Shown here in pieces: positions 43,938-55,064 of a stretch of 64,000 nt of DNA. The notes under the pieces were generated by a model. That model was not told where the DNA came from. It did no database searches and was given only the letters and a program-made list of their open reading frames with translations. A program made the translations under genes and the position numbers. The stretch is from Planococcus maritimus (GTDB lineage Bacteria; Bacillota; Bacilli; Bacillales_A; Planococcaceae). The stretch is taken from the NCBI RefSeq assembly GCF_001687625.2, contig NZ_CP016538.2, forward strand, positions 2,262,501 through 2,326,500, in the 5' to 3' direction. How positions within the stretch are numbered: the first letter of the stretch is position 1; each line of letters begins with the position of its first letter.

Positions 43938-43974
43938 CAAGAACGCAGCCTCCCAAAAGGAAGCTGCGTTCTTT
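43938..43974 (+). terminator. Terminator of the surface protein-sortase operon
   Basis: AAGAACGCAGC and GCTGCGTTCTT around a 12-base loop, right after the sortase stop. Confidence 0.9.
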
Positions 43975-43986
43975 ATTTCATCCATC

Positions 43987-44306
43987 AAAAGGGGCTGTCC
44001 CAAAAGGTCATGAAAAGTGACTTTTAGGGGCAGTCTCTTTTCTTCTAAAGAAATGGCTGATGTCCATTTCGACGGACGCTTTCCACGGGCACGGCCTTAG
44101 CCGCTTCCCTCGCTTCGCTCAGTCCAGGGTCTTCGGCTCGCGTCGCTCCTTCGCTTCGCTCAGTCACTGTTCCCGCTGGAGTCGCCGTCTCCATTCCCAT
44201 CAGCCGGCTACTCTCAGGTGCCTCACCGATAAATCAAAAACAGACAGAGAAAAAGAATTTTTTCTCCGTCTGTTTTATTTTAGGGACTTATGAGACAGCC
44301 CCTTTT
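43987..44306. mobile_element. MITE-like element, 320 bp with inverted ends
   Basis: Left end AAAAGGGGCTGTCCCAAAAG and right end (complement) AAAAGGGGCTGTCTCATAAG match at 18 of 20 positions. Both ends are followed by secondary hairpins; the right one (ACAGACAGAGAAAAA with its complement) could also terminate transcription. The middle is GC-rich and holds no reading frame of useful length, so it is a non-autonomous derivative of an insertion sequence not in the window. It fills the gap between the sortase terminator and the stop codon of the opposing protease gene. I see no clear target duplication. Confidence 0.75.
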
Positions 44307-44308
44307 CA

Positions 44309-45760
44309 TTATTCTACATTGACGATATCGGAAATATAGAAGAATCCATAATCGTCCATGACCACCGTATAGACTTTCGTGCGTTCTTGCACCGACCAAT
44401 TGCCTTCCGCGTCTTTAAACTCAAACGCTTCTTCTGTATAGACAAGGGCATGATCTTCCTTGACTTCCATATTGGTAATATCCAGTTTATTGAATATATG
44501 CTCCATGTTTTTACCAGCAATCTGGTCAATATACTCGATCATGCTATTGTAAATATTGCTTTGGTAAACCAGTAAGTTCTGGACATAGTAGAAATCTTCT
44601 TCTTGCAATGCCAATTCGTAAAATTCCTGATAGCTTACGATAAACTCGGTCAATGATTCTTCAGTGAATTCATGTGTGGTGCTGTAATCGAATTCATAAT
44701 CTTCGTCTTCGTAGTTACTGTCAAAATCATCGTAGGCTGGGAAGATTTTGGCGACCGCTTCACGGCTCATCGGGTTTTTTACCCATGCATCCAATTGGTC
44801 ATACATCGAATACAGCGGGATAGAGAATCCAATTGAATCCCCTTCAGGGAACAATAGCGAGTTGATGCCGATGACTTTCCCAGTTCCAGCATCGAGTAGC
44901 GGTCCGCCGCTTGAACCCGGCGCCAGCGCTGCGTCGATCTGGTAAATGTTTTCGTAAGTGAACTCCTGGTAGAAATCACGGTCGATGCCTGTCAGGTAGC
45001 CCATAGATGCCGTATTTTCAAAACCAGATGGGCTGCCGAGTGCGATAACTTCCGTTCCAACATCGGTCGCTGCCATTTCCACATCTAAGGGTGCGATTCC
45101 TGTCAAAGCATCCACTTGAATCAAGGCGATATCGGATTCAGCTGAAATTCCGACAACCGTTCCTTCATGGTCCTGGCCATTAATATTGCGTACAATGACA
45201 TCCGTATACCCTGACACGACGTGTGCATTGGTTACAACCATGCCGGTTTCTGAGAACAAGAACCCAGACCCTTGCCCGCCTTCAGTCAAGATGGTATAGA
45301 CGCGAGACTGCGCATCTTTAATGACAGCCGCTTTGTCTTTTTTCTTCGGCTCGACTTTTTCTTCTTGGTCGGATGGATGGGTGATATTTTCGGCTTTGGT
45401 TACCGTGCCTTCCACCGATTCTTCAGATGATACTTGTGTTTCCGGTTCTTCCACCGGCATTTCTTCTTCAATTGGCTCTTCCGCTGGTTCTTCTTCCACC
45501 GGTTCTTCCTGTGGTTCTTCTACTGGCTCTTCCTCAGAAGCTTCGGTGTCTTCTTGCGGCAATGCCACTTCCGGTTCTTCCTCGCCCAATAGTTGTCCCA
45601 ATCCAAATCCAAGCCCTAATAACATAGCTAATAATACGAGCGCATACATGAATTTATTGCGCTTCGGTTTGCGTTGTGTTCTTGTAGCGAGCGGCGCGCC
45701 GCAATTATCACAGAACTTTGCAGACTTATCATTCGTCGTGCCGCACTTTGTGCATTTCAT
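44309..45760 (-). CDS. Zinc-ribbon membrane-anchored trypsin-like protease (HtrA type without PDZ)
   Basis: 483 residues. Cytoplasmic zinc ribbon (CTKCG..CDNCG, residues 3-20), one membrane helix (about 38-58), a Glu/Pro-rich extracellular stalk (about 60-110), then a chymotrypsin-fold protease with His in TNAHVV, Asp in ESDIALIQ and Ser in PGSSGGPLL, and a C-terminal domain (about 370-483) of the NTF2-like kind seen in TcaA-type proteins. No PDZ domain. The stop codon is immediately next to the MITE-like element. Possibly a surface quality-control protease; function unproven. Confidence 0.88.
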   Translation of the reverse strand: MKCTKCGTTNDKSAKFCDNCGAPLATRTQRKPKRNKFMYALVLLAMLLGLGFGLGQLLGEEEPEVALPQEDTEASEEEPVEEPQEEPVEEEPAEEPIEEEMPVEEPETQVSSEESVEGTVTKAENITHPSDQEEKVEPKKKDKAAVIKDAQSRVYTILTEGGQGSGFLFSETGMVVTNAHVVSGYTDVIVRNINGQDHEGTVVGISAESDIALIQVDALTGIAPLDVEMAATDVGTEVIALGSPSGFENTASMGYLTGIDRDFYQEFTYENIYQIDAALAPGSSGGPLLDAGTGKVIGINSLLFPEGDSIGFSIPLYSMYDQLDAWVKNPMSREAVAKIFPAYDDFDSNYEDEDYEFDYSTTHEFTEESLTEFIVSYQEFYELALQEEDFYYVQNLLVYQSNIYNSMIEYIDQIAGKNMEHIFNKLDITNMEVKEDHALVYTEEAFEFKDAEGNWSVQERTKVYTVVMDDYGFFYISDIVNVE

Positions 45761-45993
45761 AGCTGTACCTCCTGCCGGACATAATTTATCCCCGAATTTT
45801 CTTCATTATAAACCTTAGAACGTCAAACCTCCACCTTAGGTTGCCTTTGTAATATTTTGTCCTCAATTGGTAATAAATTTCAAAATTCAGAACAACAAAA
45901 TGAATAATAAAACGTGACTTACGGCTTATAAAAATAGCCTTTTTAAGTAATTGGAGCTAGCTTGAGGAAAACCAATTTCGCTAAGAGGCACAG

Positions 45994-46329
45994 CTATTCG
46001 TCTTGCCGGCTGCCCCAATTATGCATTTCTTTTAACAATGGCTTTAAAGAAGTGCCTTTATCAGAAATGGAGTATTCCACTTTCAAAGGCATTTCGTTGA
46101 ATTGCTTCCGAACAATCAGCTGATCCTGTTCCAATTCCTTTAATTGCTGGCTTAACATTTTATGGGTGATGCCCGGCATCAACTTCTTAAGCTCTCCATA
46201 ACGATGTATGCCGTCATACGCTAAATGCCACAAAATGACTGGCTTCCATTTCCCGCCGATTTTTTGAAGTGTATACTCGATCGAACACTTCAGTTTGCCA
46301 TGCTCGTCCACATTCAGCAATTTGTCCAT
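45994..46329 (-). CDS. HxlR-family transcriptional regulator
   Basis: 111 residues. Winged helix with LKCSIEYTLQKIGGKWKPVILWHL, ITHKMLSQQLKELEQDQLIVRK and VEYSISDKG, the HxlR/YodB pattern. Cys15 is at the position of the thiol sensor (Cys6) region in YodB/QsrR-type proteins, so redox or electrophile sensing is possible. Divergent from a VOC enzyme, its probable target. Confidence 0.92.
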   Translation of the reverse strand: MDKLLNVDEHGKLKCSIEYTLQKIGGKWKPVILWHLAYDGIHRYGELKKLMPGITHKMLSQQLKELEQDQLIVRKQFNEMPLKVEYSISDKGTSLKPLLKEMHNWGSRQDE

Positions 46330-46369
46330 TTTGCTTCCCTACTTCCCTTTTGGGTAGCACCTCTCAAAA

Positions 46370-46415
46370 AAGTGCATACTGTTCACTAGCAGAATAATCC
46401 CCCATACTGTAACTG
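46370..46415. promoter_or_regulatory. Direct repeat in the hxlR-VOC divergent region
   Basis: CATACTGT occurs twice, near 46375 and 46404 (followed by TCAC and AACT), about 29 bases apart, inside the 113-bp divergent gap. It could be a regulator site. Confidence 0.3.
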
Positions 46416-46442
46416 TCAACCAAACAAAGGAGGAATCATCAA

Positions 46443-46937
46443 ATGATGCCATACCCAAGAAGTTTTTCACATATCGGTTTATCTGTCCCGGACCTCGACA
46501 AAGCAGTAGAATTTTACACCGAAGTACTCGGATGGTACACAATCATGGAGCCAGCACCCGTTTACAATGACGATACCGCCATCGGCCAAATGTGCCGTGA
46601 CGTCTTCGGAAATGACTGGAAGGAATTCCGGATTGCCCATCTTGCCACAGGAGACAAAGTTGGCGTCGAACTGTTTGAATTCCCGCAGAATGAAAAACCT
46701 GAGAATAATTTTGAGTATTGGAAAACAGGCATTTTCCACTTCTGCATTCAGGATCCAAATATTGAAGAATTGGTAGAAAAAATCAAACAGCATGGCGGCA
46801 AACAGCGGATGCCAATTCGTGAATATTATCCCGACGATAAACCTTATAAAATGGTTTACGTCGAAGATCCTTTTGGCAACATTTTCGAAATCTACACACA
46901 CAGCTATGAACTTACCTACTCACAAGGCGCTTATTAA
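46443..46937 (+). CDS. VOC-superfamily (glyoxalase/dioxygenase fold) protein
   Basis: 164 residues with two beta-alpha-beta-beta-beta units. Metal-ligand positions His (SHIGLSVPDLDKAVEFYTEVLGW), Glu (VGVELFEFPQ), His (TGIFHFCIQDPN) and Glu (VYVEDPFGNIFEIYTHS) are all present, so it is likely an active metalloenzyme such as a lactoylglutathione-lyase or thiol-dependent detoxification enzyme. AAAGGAGG precedes the ATG. The divergent HxlR-type regulator fits an electrophile-response pair. Confidence 0.9.
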   Translation: MMPYPRSFSHIGLSVPDLDKAVEFYTEVLGWYTIMEPAPVYNDDTAIGQMCRDVFGNDWKEFRIAHLATGDKVGVELFEFPQNEKPENNFEYWKTGIFHFCIQDPNIEELVEKIKQHGGKQRMPIREYYPDDKPYKMVYVEDPFGNIFEIYTHSYELTYSQGAY

Positions 46938-46942
46938 ACGTC

Positions 46943-46983
46943 AAAAACAGGGATCCGCTACATAAACGGGTCCCTGTTTTTTT
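46943..46983 (+). terminator. Terminator of the VOC gene
   Basis: AAAAACAGGGA.CCG, loop, CGG.TCCCTGTTTTTTT, 5 bases after the stop. Confidence 0.9.
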
Positions 46984-47051
46984 GCTGTTCATTTTTTATG
47001 CGTTTCACTGAATAGCAGATTGAATCGCGCTTGTCTATTTGTTTCTCTATC

Positions 47052-47077
47052 AAAAAAGCAATGCCTGAGCATCGCTT
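47052..47077 (-). terminator. Terminator of the small secreted protein gene
   Basis: On the minus strand AAGCGATGC, 4-base loop, GCATTGCTT and T run, with one mismatched pair. Confidence 0.6.
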
Positions 47078-47111
47078 CCTGTATCCATCTCTATAGCAAA
47101 CCTTTAGCCAT

Positions 47112-47480
47112 TTAGCGGACATCGATTCCAGTGATTGTTTCCTGCAATTCGAGTACTTCGCCAAATAGTTGTACGTTCGGTTGTCCGCTCACTTTCGCCT
47201 GATTGTTCATCCGCTGCAATAACTCGTCCAATTGCCCTTGGATTTCTTGATACTCCTCAATGGTCAATTTGTCTTTACTGTCTACACGCTGTTCCAATTG
47301 GGCCAATTCTTCTTCCACATCATTTTGAGGACCCAGCCGTTCGATCACTCCGCGTCCTGGCTCGTACTGATTGTTCCCTGTTACAGCCCCGCTGGCAAAT
47401 GTCGCTGGCTCGGAATGCGCCATGAATACCAGTCCAAAAGCGAGTGATGAAAGTGAAATGTTCAGAGCAGAAATCTTCAA
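47112..47480 (-). CDS. Small secreted protein of unknown function
   Basis: 122 residues: signal peptide (ISLSSLAFGLVFMAHS, cleavage near TFASG), then a mostly helical, Gln/Glu-rich region likely forming a coiled coil (VEEELAQLEQRV, LTIEEYQEIQGQLDELLQRM). No cysteine after the signal and no anchor, so it is probably released. It starts with TTG 47480, 8 bases after AAGGAGG. I do not recognise a family. Confidence 0.7.
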   Translation of the reverse strand: MKISALNISLSSLAFGLVFMAHSEPATFASGAVTGNNQYEPGRGVIERLGPQNDVEEELAQLEQRVDSKDKLTIEEYQEIQGQLDELLQRMNNQAKVSGQPNVQLFGEVLELQETITGIDVR

Positions 47481-47606
47481 ATGATTTTCCTCCTTCGAAT
47501 GGGTCTGCTTTCACTTTTAGGCTAACCGATTTCTCTCCTCCCGTAACCCCTTTAGGGACACTCTTCACCAACACTTAACAAACTTTACACAGCATTTTCA
47601 ACGCAA

Positions 47607-47631
47607 ACAAAAAAACCGCCATTACGGCGAT
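47607..47631 (-). terminator. Terminator of the divergent PAP2 gene
   Basis: CGCCGTAATGGCGG followed by a T run on the minus strand, 5 bases after the stop. Confidence 0.75.
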
Positions 47632-47635
47632 TTTC

Positions 47636-48169
47636 TTATCTGTAATCTGAACGGCTCATGCGCCCGTTGTGGGGCAGTTGTTTTTGTTGTTCCAAGTCTC
47701 GTTCGCGGTTCTCGATTTTTGCGGCCACGATGCCGAGCAAGGTGCCGAATGCTGCACCCGCGAATACTTCAATCGGCTGATGCCCAAGCAATTCCTTCAG
47801 CTCTTTCTCGCGCTCCACAAATTCAAAGCTCGGGAACTCCCCGGAAATTTGCATGAAGCTATCCTCGAGATCATTGACCAGCCGTGCGATTTCTCCTGTG
47901 TGTCGACGGATGCCTTGTGCATCGTACATAACGATGGCCCCGAATACAACGGCGAGTGCCGTTTCCGTATGACGTGCGCCTTTATTGGAAGCAACATATG
48001 CGGCGAGTGCTGATACGCCTGCTGAGTGGGAGCTTGGCATGCCGCCTGTCGTGAAGGCTTGCTGCCAATCCCATTTTCCTGCCACCACTTTGTGTGTGAC
48101 GATTTTCAACCCTTGCGCGATGCCAATCGCCCCGAGTGACGTAATCATTCCGCGATTCATCTTTCTCAT
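47636..48169 (-). CDS. Divergent PAP2-family (DUF212) membrane protein
   Basis: About 177 residues with the DUF212 motifs GGMPSSHSAG (acid phosphatase-like) and YDAQGIRRHTGEIA, and three membrane helices. The family resembles PAP2 lipid phosphatases; substrate unknown. ATG 48169 follows GGAGG at 9 bases; a TTG five codons upstream overlaps the ribosome binding site and is rejected. Confidence 0.88.
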   Translation of the reverse strand: MRKMNRGMITSLGAIGIAQGLKIVTHKVVAGKWDWQQAFTTGGMPSSHSAGVSALAAYVASNKGARHTETALAVVFGAIVMYDAQGIRRHTGEIARLVNDLEDSFMQISGEFPSFEFVEREKELKELLGHQPIEVFAGAAFGTLLGIVAAKIENRERDLEQQKQLPHNGRMSRSDYR

Positions 48170-48304
48170 CTTTTCATCCTCCAATACAGTAGCTGCTGCA
48201 GCTGATGCTGCCTGATACTCTCCTTTACCCTGAAATCCTCAAAGATATGTAAAGGCAGGAAATCTTTTTTGGAGGAGCCTCTTTGGCAAAAGCCATAATT
48301 TCGC

Positions 48305-50335
48305 TTACTTTAATTGCAAATCGACTTCGAACTTCACATCAGGCGAGACGGCCCCTTTGCTGCCGAAGATGGAAAAAGCCGGATACGCCGGAAGCAAACT
48401 CTTGGTAGAGGAAGGGACCGAGTTCGCTGCAGTCAATAAAATCGGCGCGTCTTTTTTGGCCGCGAGCACCGAACCTGCTAAGGCGTCAGGAAAATTTGTG
48501 CCAGTCGCAATAAAGGCTTTAGGTTTTCCCATCGGCAAGCCTTGATTGATCAGTTTACCGGTGTCGTAGCGATTTGCTCCGCCGTAGCGTGTAGCATCCG
48601 GTAATTGCACCATGACGGCATTGCTGATTGCACCGGTTCCGCCAGTAACGATTGTCGAACTTTTGCCGGTGAGTGCTGTTTTCGTTTCTGCCGGCAACGT
48701 GCCGGTGCGCGTCAGCAAAATCGGAATGCCATGCTTCGCTGCATATGGCGAAACGGAAAGCACATCGGGGAAGTTTTGGCCGTTTGAGACGACCGCACGT
48801 TCACTCGACAGTTCATTCGCGATCTGGGCGGCTGTGTCGTAGCGTGTTTTGCCGCCGATACGCCGAACACTTTCGACCAGCTCGCTTACTTGCGTTTTAG
48901 TGTTTTCAGAAAGTGCACCGGTACTGCCCAAAAGAATTGCATGTTCCGGCTTCAAACGACGAATTTCAGCTGCTGCAGCCGGATGCAAACTATCTCCTTT
49001 GGTCAGCAAAATCGGCGCATTTTCCTGGTAGGCTAGCGGCCCTCCAGCTAAGGCATCGGGAAAATCGCTGCCAGTTGCGATGATGACGGTTGAAGCGGAG
49101 CTCCATCCAGCTTTGGAAATGGCTGCTGCCGTTTCGTAGCGCGTCGCACCGGATAGACGGTTCGACCAATGGCTGGCATCCAAACTCAGCGCGCGGTCGA
49201 CATCCAATCGCCCATGTCCATAATAATCATCTTTCCCAGTTTTCCCGAGGTCTTTCGCTGTTAGCATCAAGCGTCCTGCGATATCGGTATGGCTGAGTTT
49301 CGGTTCGTTTGCTTTCAATAATGCTGCTGCACCGGAGACAATTGGGGTAGACATGGAAGTTCCGTCCAGTCCACCGAATAAACCATCTGGAAAGATTGAA
49401 AAGACACCTGTCCCTGGCGCAGCGATATCGATTGTTTTGCCATAATTCGAAAAGTCAGAGTGCAAATCCGCAGCATCGGTCGAAGCGACAGAAACCACTT
49501 CTTTGTAAGCAGCCGGATAGTAAGGAGAACTGATGCCGTCGTTGCCAGCAGCAGCCACCACTAGTACATTGTTGGCATGAGCATATTGCACAGCGTCTCT
49601 CAAGACGTTCGTGTCTGCATAAGCAACCAAGCTCATATTAATGATGTCTGCTCCATTATCCACTGCACGGTAAACCCCTGCAGCCACATCTGAGATAAAA
49701 CCATCTTCTCCATCAAATACATCAATCGGCATAATGCTTGTTCCCGGAGCTACACCGACTCCGCCTTCATTATTGTTCATATTGCCTGCAATAAGGCCGG
49801 CCACATGCGTGCCGTGAAGCTCGACACTGACACTGCCAGGTTTTCCCGTGATGATGTTGAATGGCGAGACAACGCGGCCCTTTAAATCGGGATGTGCCAA
49901 ATCAAATCCATCATCAATCACCGCTACCAACACATCATCACGTCCAATCGTCCGGTCCCAGGCAGATTCTGAACCGATAAGCCGGTGATGGTATTGATAG
50001 CCCGCGTAAAACGGATCGCTCGGGATAGCAGCGAGCTCAACGGGCACATCCGGTTCCACGTAGTCGATATCGCTTTGTTTGGATAGTTCAGCCATGAAAG
50101 ATTCCAGGCTTTGCCCTTTTGGCACTTCGAGCGTGACGATTTGCCCTTCTTCGTTGTTCGCAGTTGTGACTTTCCGTGCAGCCTCATTTTCTATGGCCTG
50201 CCCTGTCATTTTCACCACGACGCGCTCCACCGGTTTTTCAGTTGAAGCCTGTGCATATTCGGTCGTGCTTAAACTTATCAGAGAAAGGGCTAATGTCATA
50301 GCCGCCATTGCAGTAGTTGTCTGTTTCTTGATCAT
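48305..50335 (-). CDS. Subtilisin-family (S8) protease with three cell-wall-binding (CWB2) repeats
   Basis: About 676 residues. Signal peptide (AMAAMTLALSLISLS, cut near QASTEK), inhibitor-like propeptide (about 35-100), S8 domain with Asp141 (VAVIDDG), His174 (HGTHVAG), Asn264 and Ser326 (GTSMSTP), then three CWB2 repeats of about 95 residues (each with a RxSGxxRYDTA-like start and a FPDALAG core, such as TGSDFPDALAGGPLA). CWB2 binds wall teichoic or secondary polymers, so the enzyme should stay on the wall. Start at ATG 50335 preceded by GGTGAGGAG; it is the shortest start that keeps the whole signal peptide. Confidence 0.93.
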   Translation of the reverse strand: MIKKQTTTAMAAMTLALSLISLSTTEYAQASTEKPVERVVVKMTGQAIENEAARKVTTANNEEGQIVTLEVPKGQSLESFMAELSKQSDIDYVEPDVPVELAAIPSDPFYAGYQYHHRLIGSESAWDRTIGRDDVLVAVIDDGFDLAHPDLKGRVVSPFNIITGKPGSVSVELHGTHVAGLIAGNMNNNEGGVGVAPGTSIMPIDVFDGEDGFISDVAAGVYRAVDNGADIINMSLVAYADTNVLRDAVQYAHANNVLVVAAAGNDGISSPYYPAAYKEVVSVASTDAADLHSDFSNYGKTIDIAAPGTGVFSIFPDGLFGGLDGTSMSTPIVSGAAALLKANEPKLSHTDIAGRLMLTAKDLGKTGKDDYYGHGRLDVDRALSLDASHWSNRLSGATRYETAAAISKAGWSSASTVIIATGSDFPDALAGGPLAYQENAPILLTKGDSLHPAAAAEIRRLKPEHAILLGSTGALSENTKTQVSELVESVRRIGGKTRYDTAAQIANELSSERAVVSNGQNFPDVLSVSPYAAKHGIPILLTRTGTLPAETKTALTGKSSTIVTGGTGAISNAVMVQLPDATRYGGANRYDTGKLINQGLPMGKPKAFIATGTNFPDALAGSVLAAKKDAPILLTAANSVPSSTKSLLPAYPAFSIFGSKGAVSPDVKFEVDLQLK

Positions 50336-50537
50336 TCTCCTCACCGTCCCCCATAAACTTTCCACTCTATATTTTCTGATAATTCAAATAGATTGTTACA
50401 AAAATTATACGATCTTTCCGAACAAATGCCTAGACAATGTAAAAATATTTTTGAATTTAGATAAATAATGGATATTATTCTCTACCCTTTAAAACTACTC
50501 TTTTAGCACTAATGACATAATTATTATTAATTTCATC

Positions 50538-50575
50538 AAAAAAATAACCCCTCATCAAATGAATGACAAGGGGCT
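50538..50575 (-). terminator. Terminator of glpD
   Basis: AGCCCCTTGTCAT, loop, ATGAGGGGTT and TTTTTTT on the minus strand, just after the glpD stop. Confidence 0.85.
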
Positions 50576-50592
50576 AGAACGCCAATTAGCAC

Positions 50593-52266
50593 TTATTTAC
50601 TTAATTCAGATTGGTCGGTTGGAATGACCGCTTCGTGAAGAAGGATTTCCAATTCCTCCATGTAGCGCGCTTTCTGCTCAGCCGTCCAATTGAATACGGC
50701 TGTCATATAATCTGCACCGGCTTGTTTATGAGCATGAACCCAGTGGATATCGAAATACAAAGCGCCTGTACGGCGGATGAAGAAATCAACCGGTTTGCAG
50801 ACCGCTTCGGATTCGATGCCATATTGCAACATCGCATAGACAAGCGGATCGAGATTATGATCAGCTGCCTCAGCCAACCCATCTGTATAATGGCGCAATA
50901 CTTGATCGACATTCGCGCCGTAGCGGTTGACGAGCATTTCCATTGCGTCTTCTGTGAGGCCGAATTCAGCCGCACGGTTTAAACGGTCTGCTTTAAATGC
51001 TTTAAAGCCTTTTGAACCGCCGACTTCCCCACCGGAAAGCGCCATTTTTTTCGTCGATACTTTTTTGTAAGAAGTACCGTATTCATCCTGTAGCTGCTTA
51101 GTGACTAAGTCCATGATGCTCTCGCCCATTTTGCGATAGCCCGTGAGCTTGCCTCCTGCAATTGAAATCAACCCAGAATCAGATACGAAAATTTCATCTT
51201 TACGGGAAATTTCGGATGGGTCTTTGCCTTCTTCGTGAATCAACGGACGCAATCCTGCCCAGCTAGATTCGATATCTGCAGTCGTGATTCTTACGTCTGG
51301 GAACATGAAGTTGACAGCTTCTATGACGTAATCACGGTCTTCAGTCGTCATCGTTGGATGAGCAATGTCCTGTTTGTAAACAGTGTCTGTCGTACCCACA
51401 TACACTTTGCCTTGGCGCGGAATGGCAAATGCCATGCGGCCGTCCGGCATATCAAAATAGATGGCTTGCTTCAGCGGGAAACGGGATTGATCGAATACCA
51501 AATGGATCCCTTTTGTCAGCTGCAAAGTTTTGCCTTTTTTCGATTTGTCTTCTTCGCGCAATGTATCGACCCATGGGCCTGCCGCATTGACGATTCTTTT
51601 CGCAAAGATTTCGTGAATCGTGCCGTCAAGCTGATCTTCCGCTACAACGCCGACCACTTTTCCGTTATCGTACAAGAAACCTTTTACTTTCACATAGTTC
51701 AGTGCATGTGCGCCTTTTTCGACAGCTTTTTTCATGACTTCCATCGTCAAACGTGCATCGTCCGTTTTGTATTCAACGTAATATCCTGCACCTTTTAATC
51801 CTTCTTGCTTCACAAGCGGCTCCCGGCGAATCGCTTCTTCGCGGGAGAACATTTTGCGGCGTTCGCTTCTTTTCACGCCCGCTAAAAAGTCGTAGACGCG
51901 CAGTCCTACATTTGTGCTGAGCGGTCCGAATGTGCCGCCTTTATGGAACGGCAACATCATCCATTCCGGCGTTGTCACGTGAGGCCCGTTTTCATAAACG
52001 ATTTCGCGTTCTTTGCCGACTTCTGCAACCATTTTCACTTCAAATTGCTTGAGGTAGCGCAATCCGCCGTGCACGAGTTTTGTCGAACGGCTCGAAGTGC
52101 CTGCTGCAAAATCCTGCATTTCCAAAACGCCTGCGCGAACGCCGCGTGCCGTAGCATCAAGCGCAATCCCCGCTCCTGTAATTCCGCCTCCGATGATTAA
52201 TACATCGAGTGGCGCTTGTTTCATTTGACCATAAGTTTTTGTCCGTTCTAGGCTTGAGAATTTCAT
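50593..52266 (-). CDS. glpD: Aerobic glycerol-3-phosphate dehydrogenase
   Basis: 557 residues. FAD Rossmann start VLIIGGGITGAGIALDATARG, EMQDFAAGTSSRSTKLVHGGLRYLKQFE, IVNAAGPWVD and the GGKLTGYRKM segment, followed by the C-terminal DAO domain. It oxidises glycerol-3-phosphate to DHAP and feeds electrons to menaquinone at the membrane. Preceded by a terminator hairpin that is the likely GlpP target, and placed downstream of glpFK. Confidence 0.97.
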   Translation of the reverse strand: MKFSSLERTKTYGQMKQAPLDVLIIGGGITGAGIALDATARGVRAGVLEMQDFAAGTSSRSTKLVHGGLRYLKQFEVKMVAEVGKEREIVYENGPHVTTPEWMMLPFHKGGTFGPLSTNVGLRVYDFLAGVKRSERRKMFSREEAIRREPLVKQEGLKGAGYYVEYKTDDARLTMEVMKKAVEKGAHALNYVKVKGFLYDNGKVVGVVAEDQLDGTIHEIFAKRIVNAAGPWVDTLREEDKSKKGKTLQLTKGIHLVFDQSRFPLKQAIYFDMPDGRMAFAIPRQGKVYVGTTDTVYKQDIAHPTMTTEDRDYVIEAVNFMFPDVRITTADIESSWAGLRPLIHEEGKDPSEISRKDEIFVSDSGLISIAGGKLTGYRKMGESIMDLVTKQLQDEYGTSYKKVSTKKMALSGGEVGGSKGFKAFKADRLNRAAEFGLTEDAMEMLVNRYGANVDQVLRHYTDGLAEAADHNLDPLVYAMLQYGIESEAVCKPVDFFIRRTGALYFDIHWVHAHKQAGADYMTAVFNWTAEQKARYMEELEILLHEAVIPTDQSELSK

Positions 52267-52301
52267 TCTTAACCGACTCCTTTTCCAATATATTCCACAT
52301 T

Positions 52302-52401
52302 AAAAAGAGAGACCCGTACACAGCCGCAGATTTGCATCTGCTGTACTGGCATGGTCTCTCTATGTCTCCGGCCATTTATCTCTCGTTTGATTAACTTGTA
52401 A
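52302..52401 (-). promoter_or_regulatory. glpD leader: GlpP-controlled terminator/antiterminator
   Basis: Between glpK and glpD the minus strand reads TTACAAGTTAA (complement of 52391-52401), then GGAGACATAGAGAGACC, then a long hairpin (AGAGAGACC... to GGTCTCTC) closing in TTTTT at 52302. The same two sequence blocks precede the glpF hairpin. In B. subtilis GlpP bound to glycerol-3-phosphate prevents termination at such a leader. No strong separate promoter is evident. Confidence 0.75.
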
Positions 52402-52403
52402 GT

Positions 52404-54759
<2,356 letters not shown>

Positions 54760-54853
54760 TTTCCCTACACCCCTTTTTTAATACCCTGCTTTACCCAAAA
54801 CATTCACTCTATAAGGCAAACAAGATTTCCATGTTGAATCAAGTCCCATAGAC

Positions 54854-54941
54854 AAAAAAATCCGCATCGAACGAAGGCCCATTGGCTTGGGCCTTGTCCG
54901 ATGCGGATCTCCTATTCTCCTGCACGGTCCTTAACTTGTAA
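54854..54941 (-). promoter_or_regulatory. glpFK leader: GlpP-controlled terminator/antiterminator
   Basis: TTACAAGTTAA (complement of 54931-54941), then GGAGAATAGGAGATCC and a long hairpin ATCCGCATCGGACAAGGCCC with its complement, ending in a T run at 54854-54860. Both upstream blocks recur in the glpD leader. Confidence 0.85.
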
Positions 54942-54945
54942 AATC

Positions 54946-54974
54946 AATTTAGCAGTTTTTGAAAACGCTGTCAA
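54946..54974 (-). promoter_or_regulatory. Sigma-A promoter and cre site of glpFK
   Basis: On the minus strand TTGACA (complement of 54969-54974), 17 bases and TAAATT (complement of 54946-54951). TGACAGCGTTTTCA (complement of 54960-54973) matches the CcpA cre consensus TGWNANCGNTNWCA at every position and overlaps the -35, so CcpA should repress glpFK on preferred sugars, as in B. subtilis. Confidence 0.85.
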
Positions 54975-55011
54975 CATTTTTTCGAGCATCTTTAAGGGAC
55001 TGAAATCTGAC

Positions 55012-55058
55012 AAAAAAATGAAGCCCCGCGTTAACAAGGGCGTCGGTGAAGGGGCTTT
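55012..55058 (-). terminator. Terminator of glpP
   Basis: AAAGCCCC, a long inner stem with GGCG/CGCC, then GGGGCTT and TTTTTTT on the minus strand, just after the glpP stop. Confidence 0.8.
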
Positions 55059-55064
55059 AGTGAA

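Noticed and set aside
44060..44293. Coding potential inside the MITE-like element
   Set aside because: Short frames only, low-complexity translation, no ribosome binding site.
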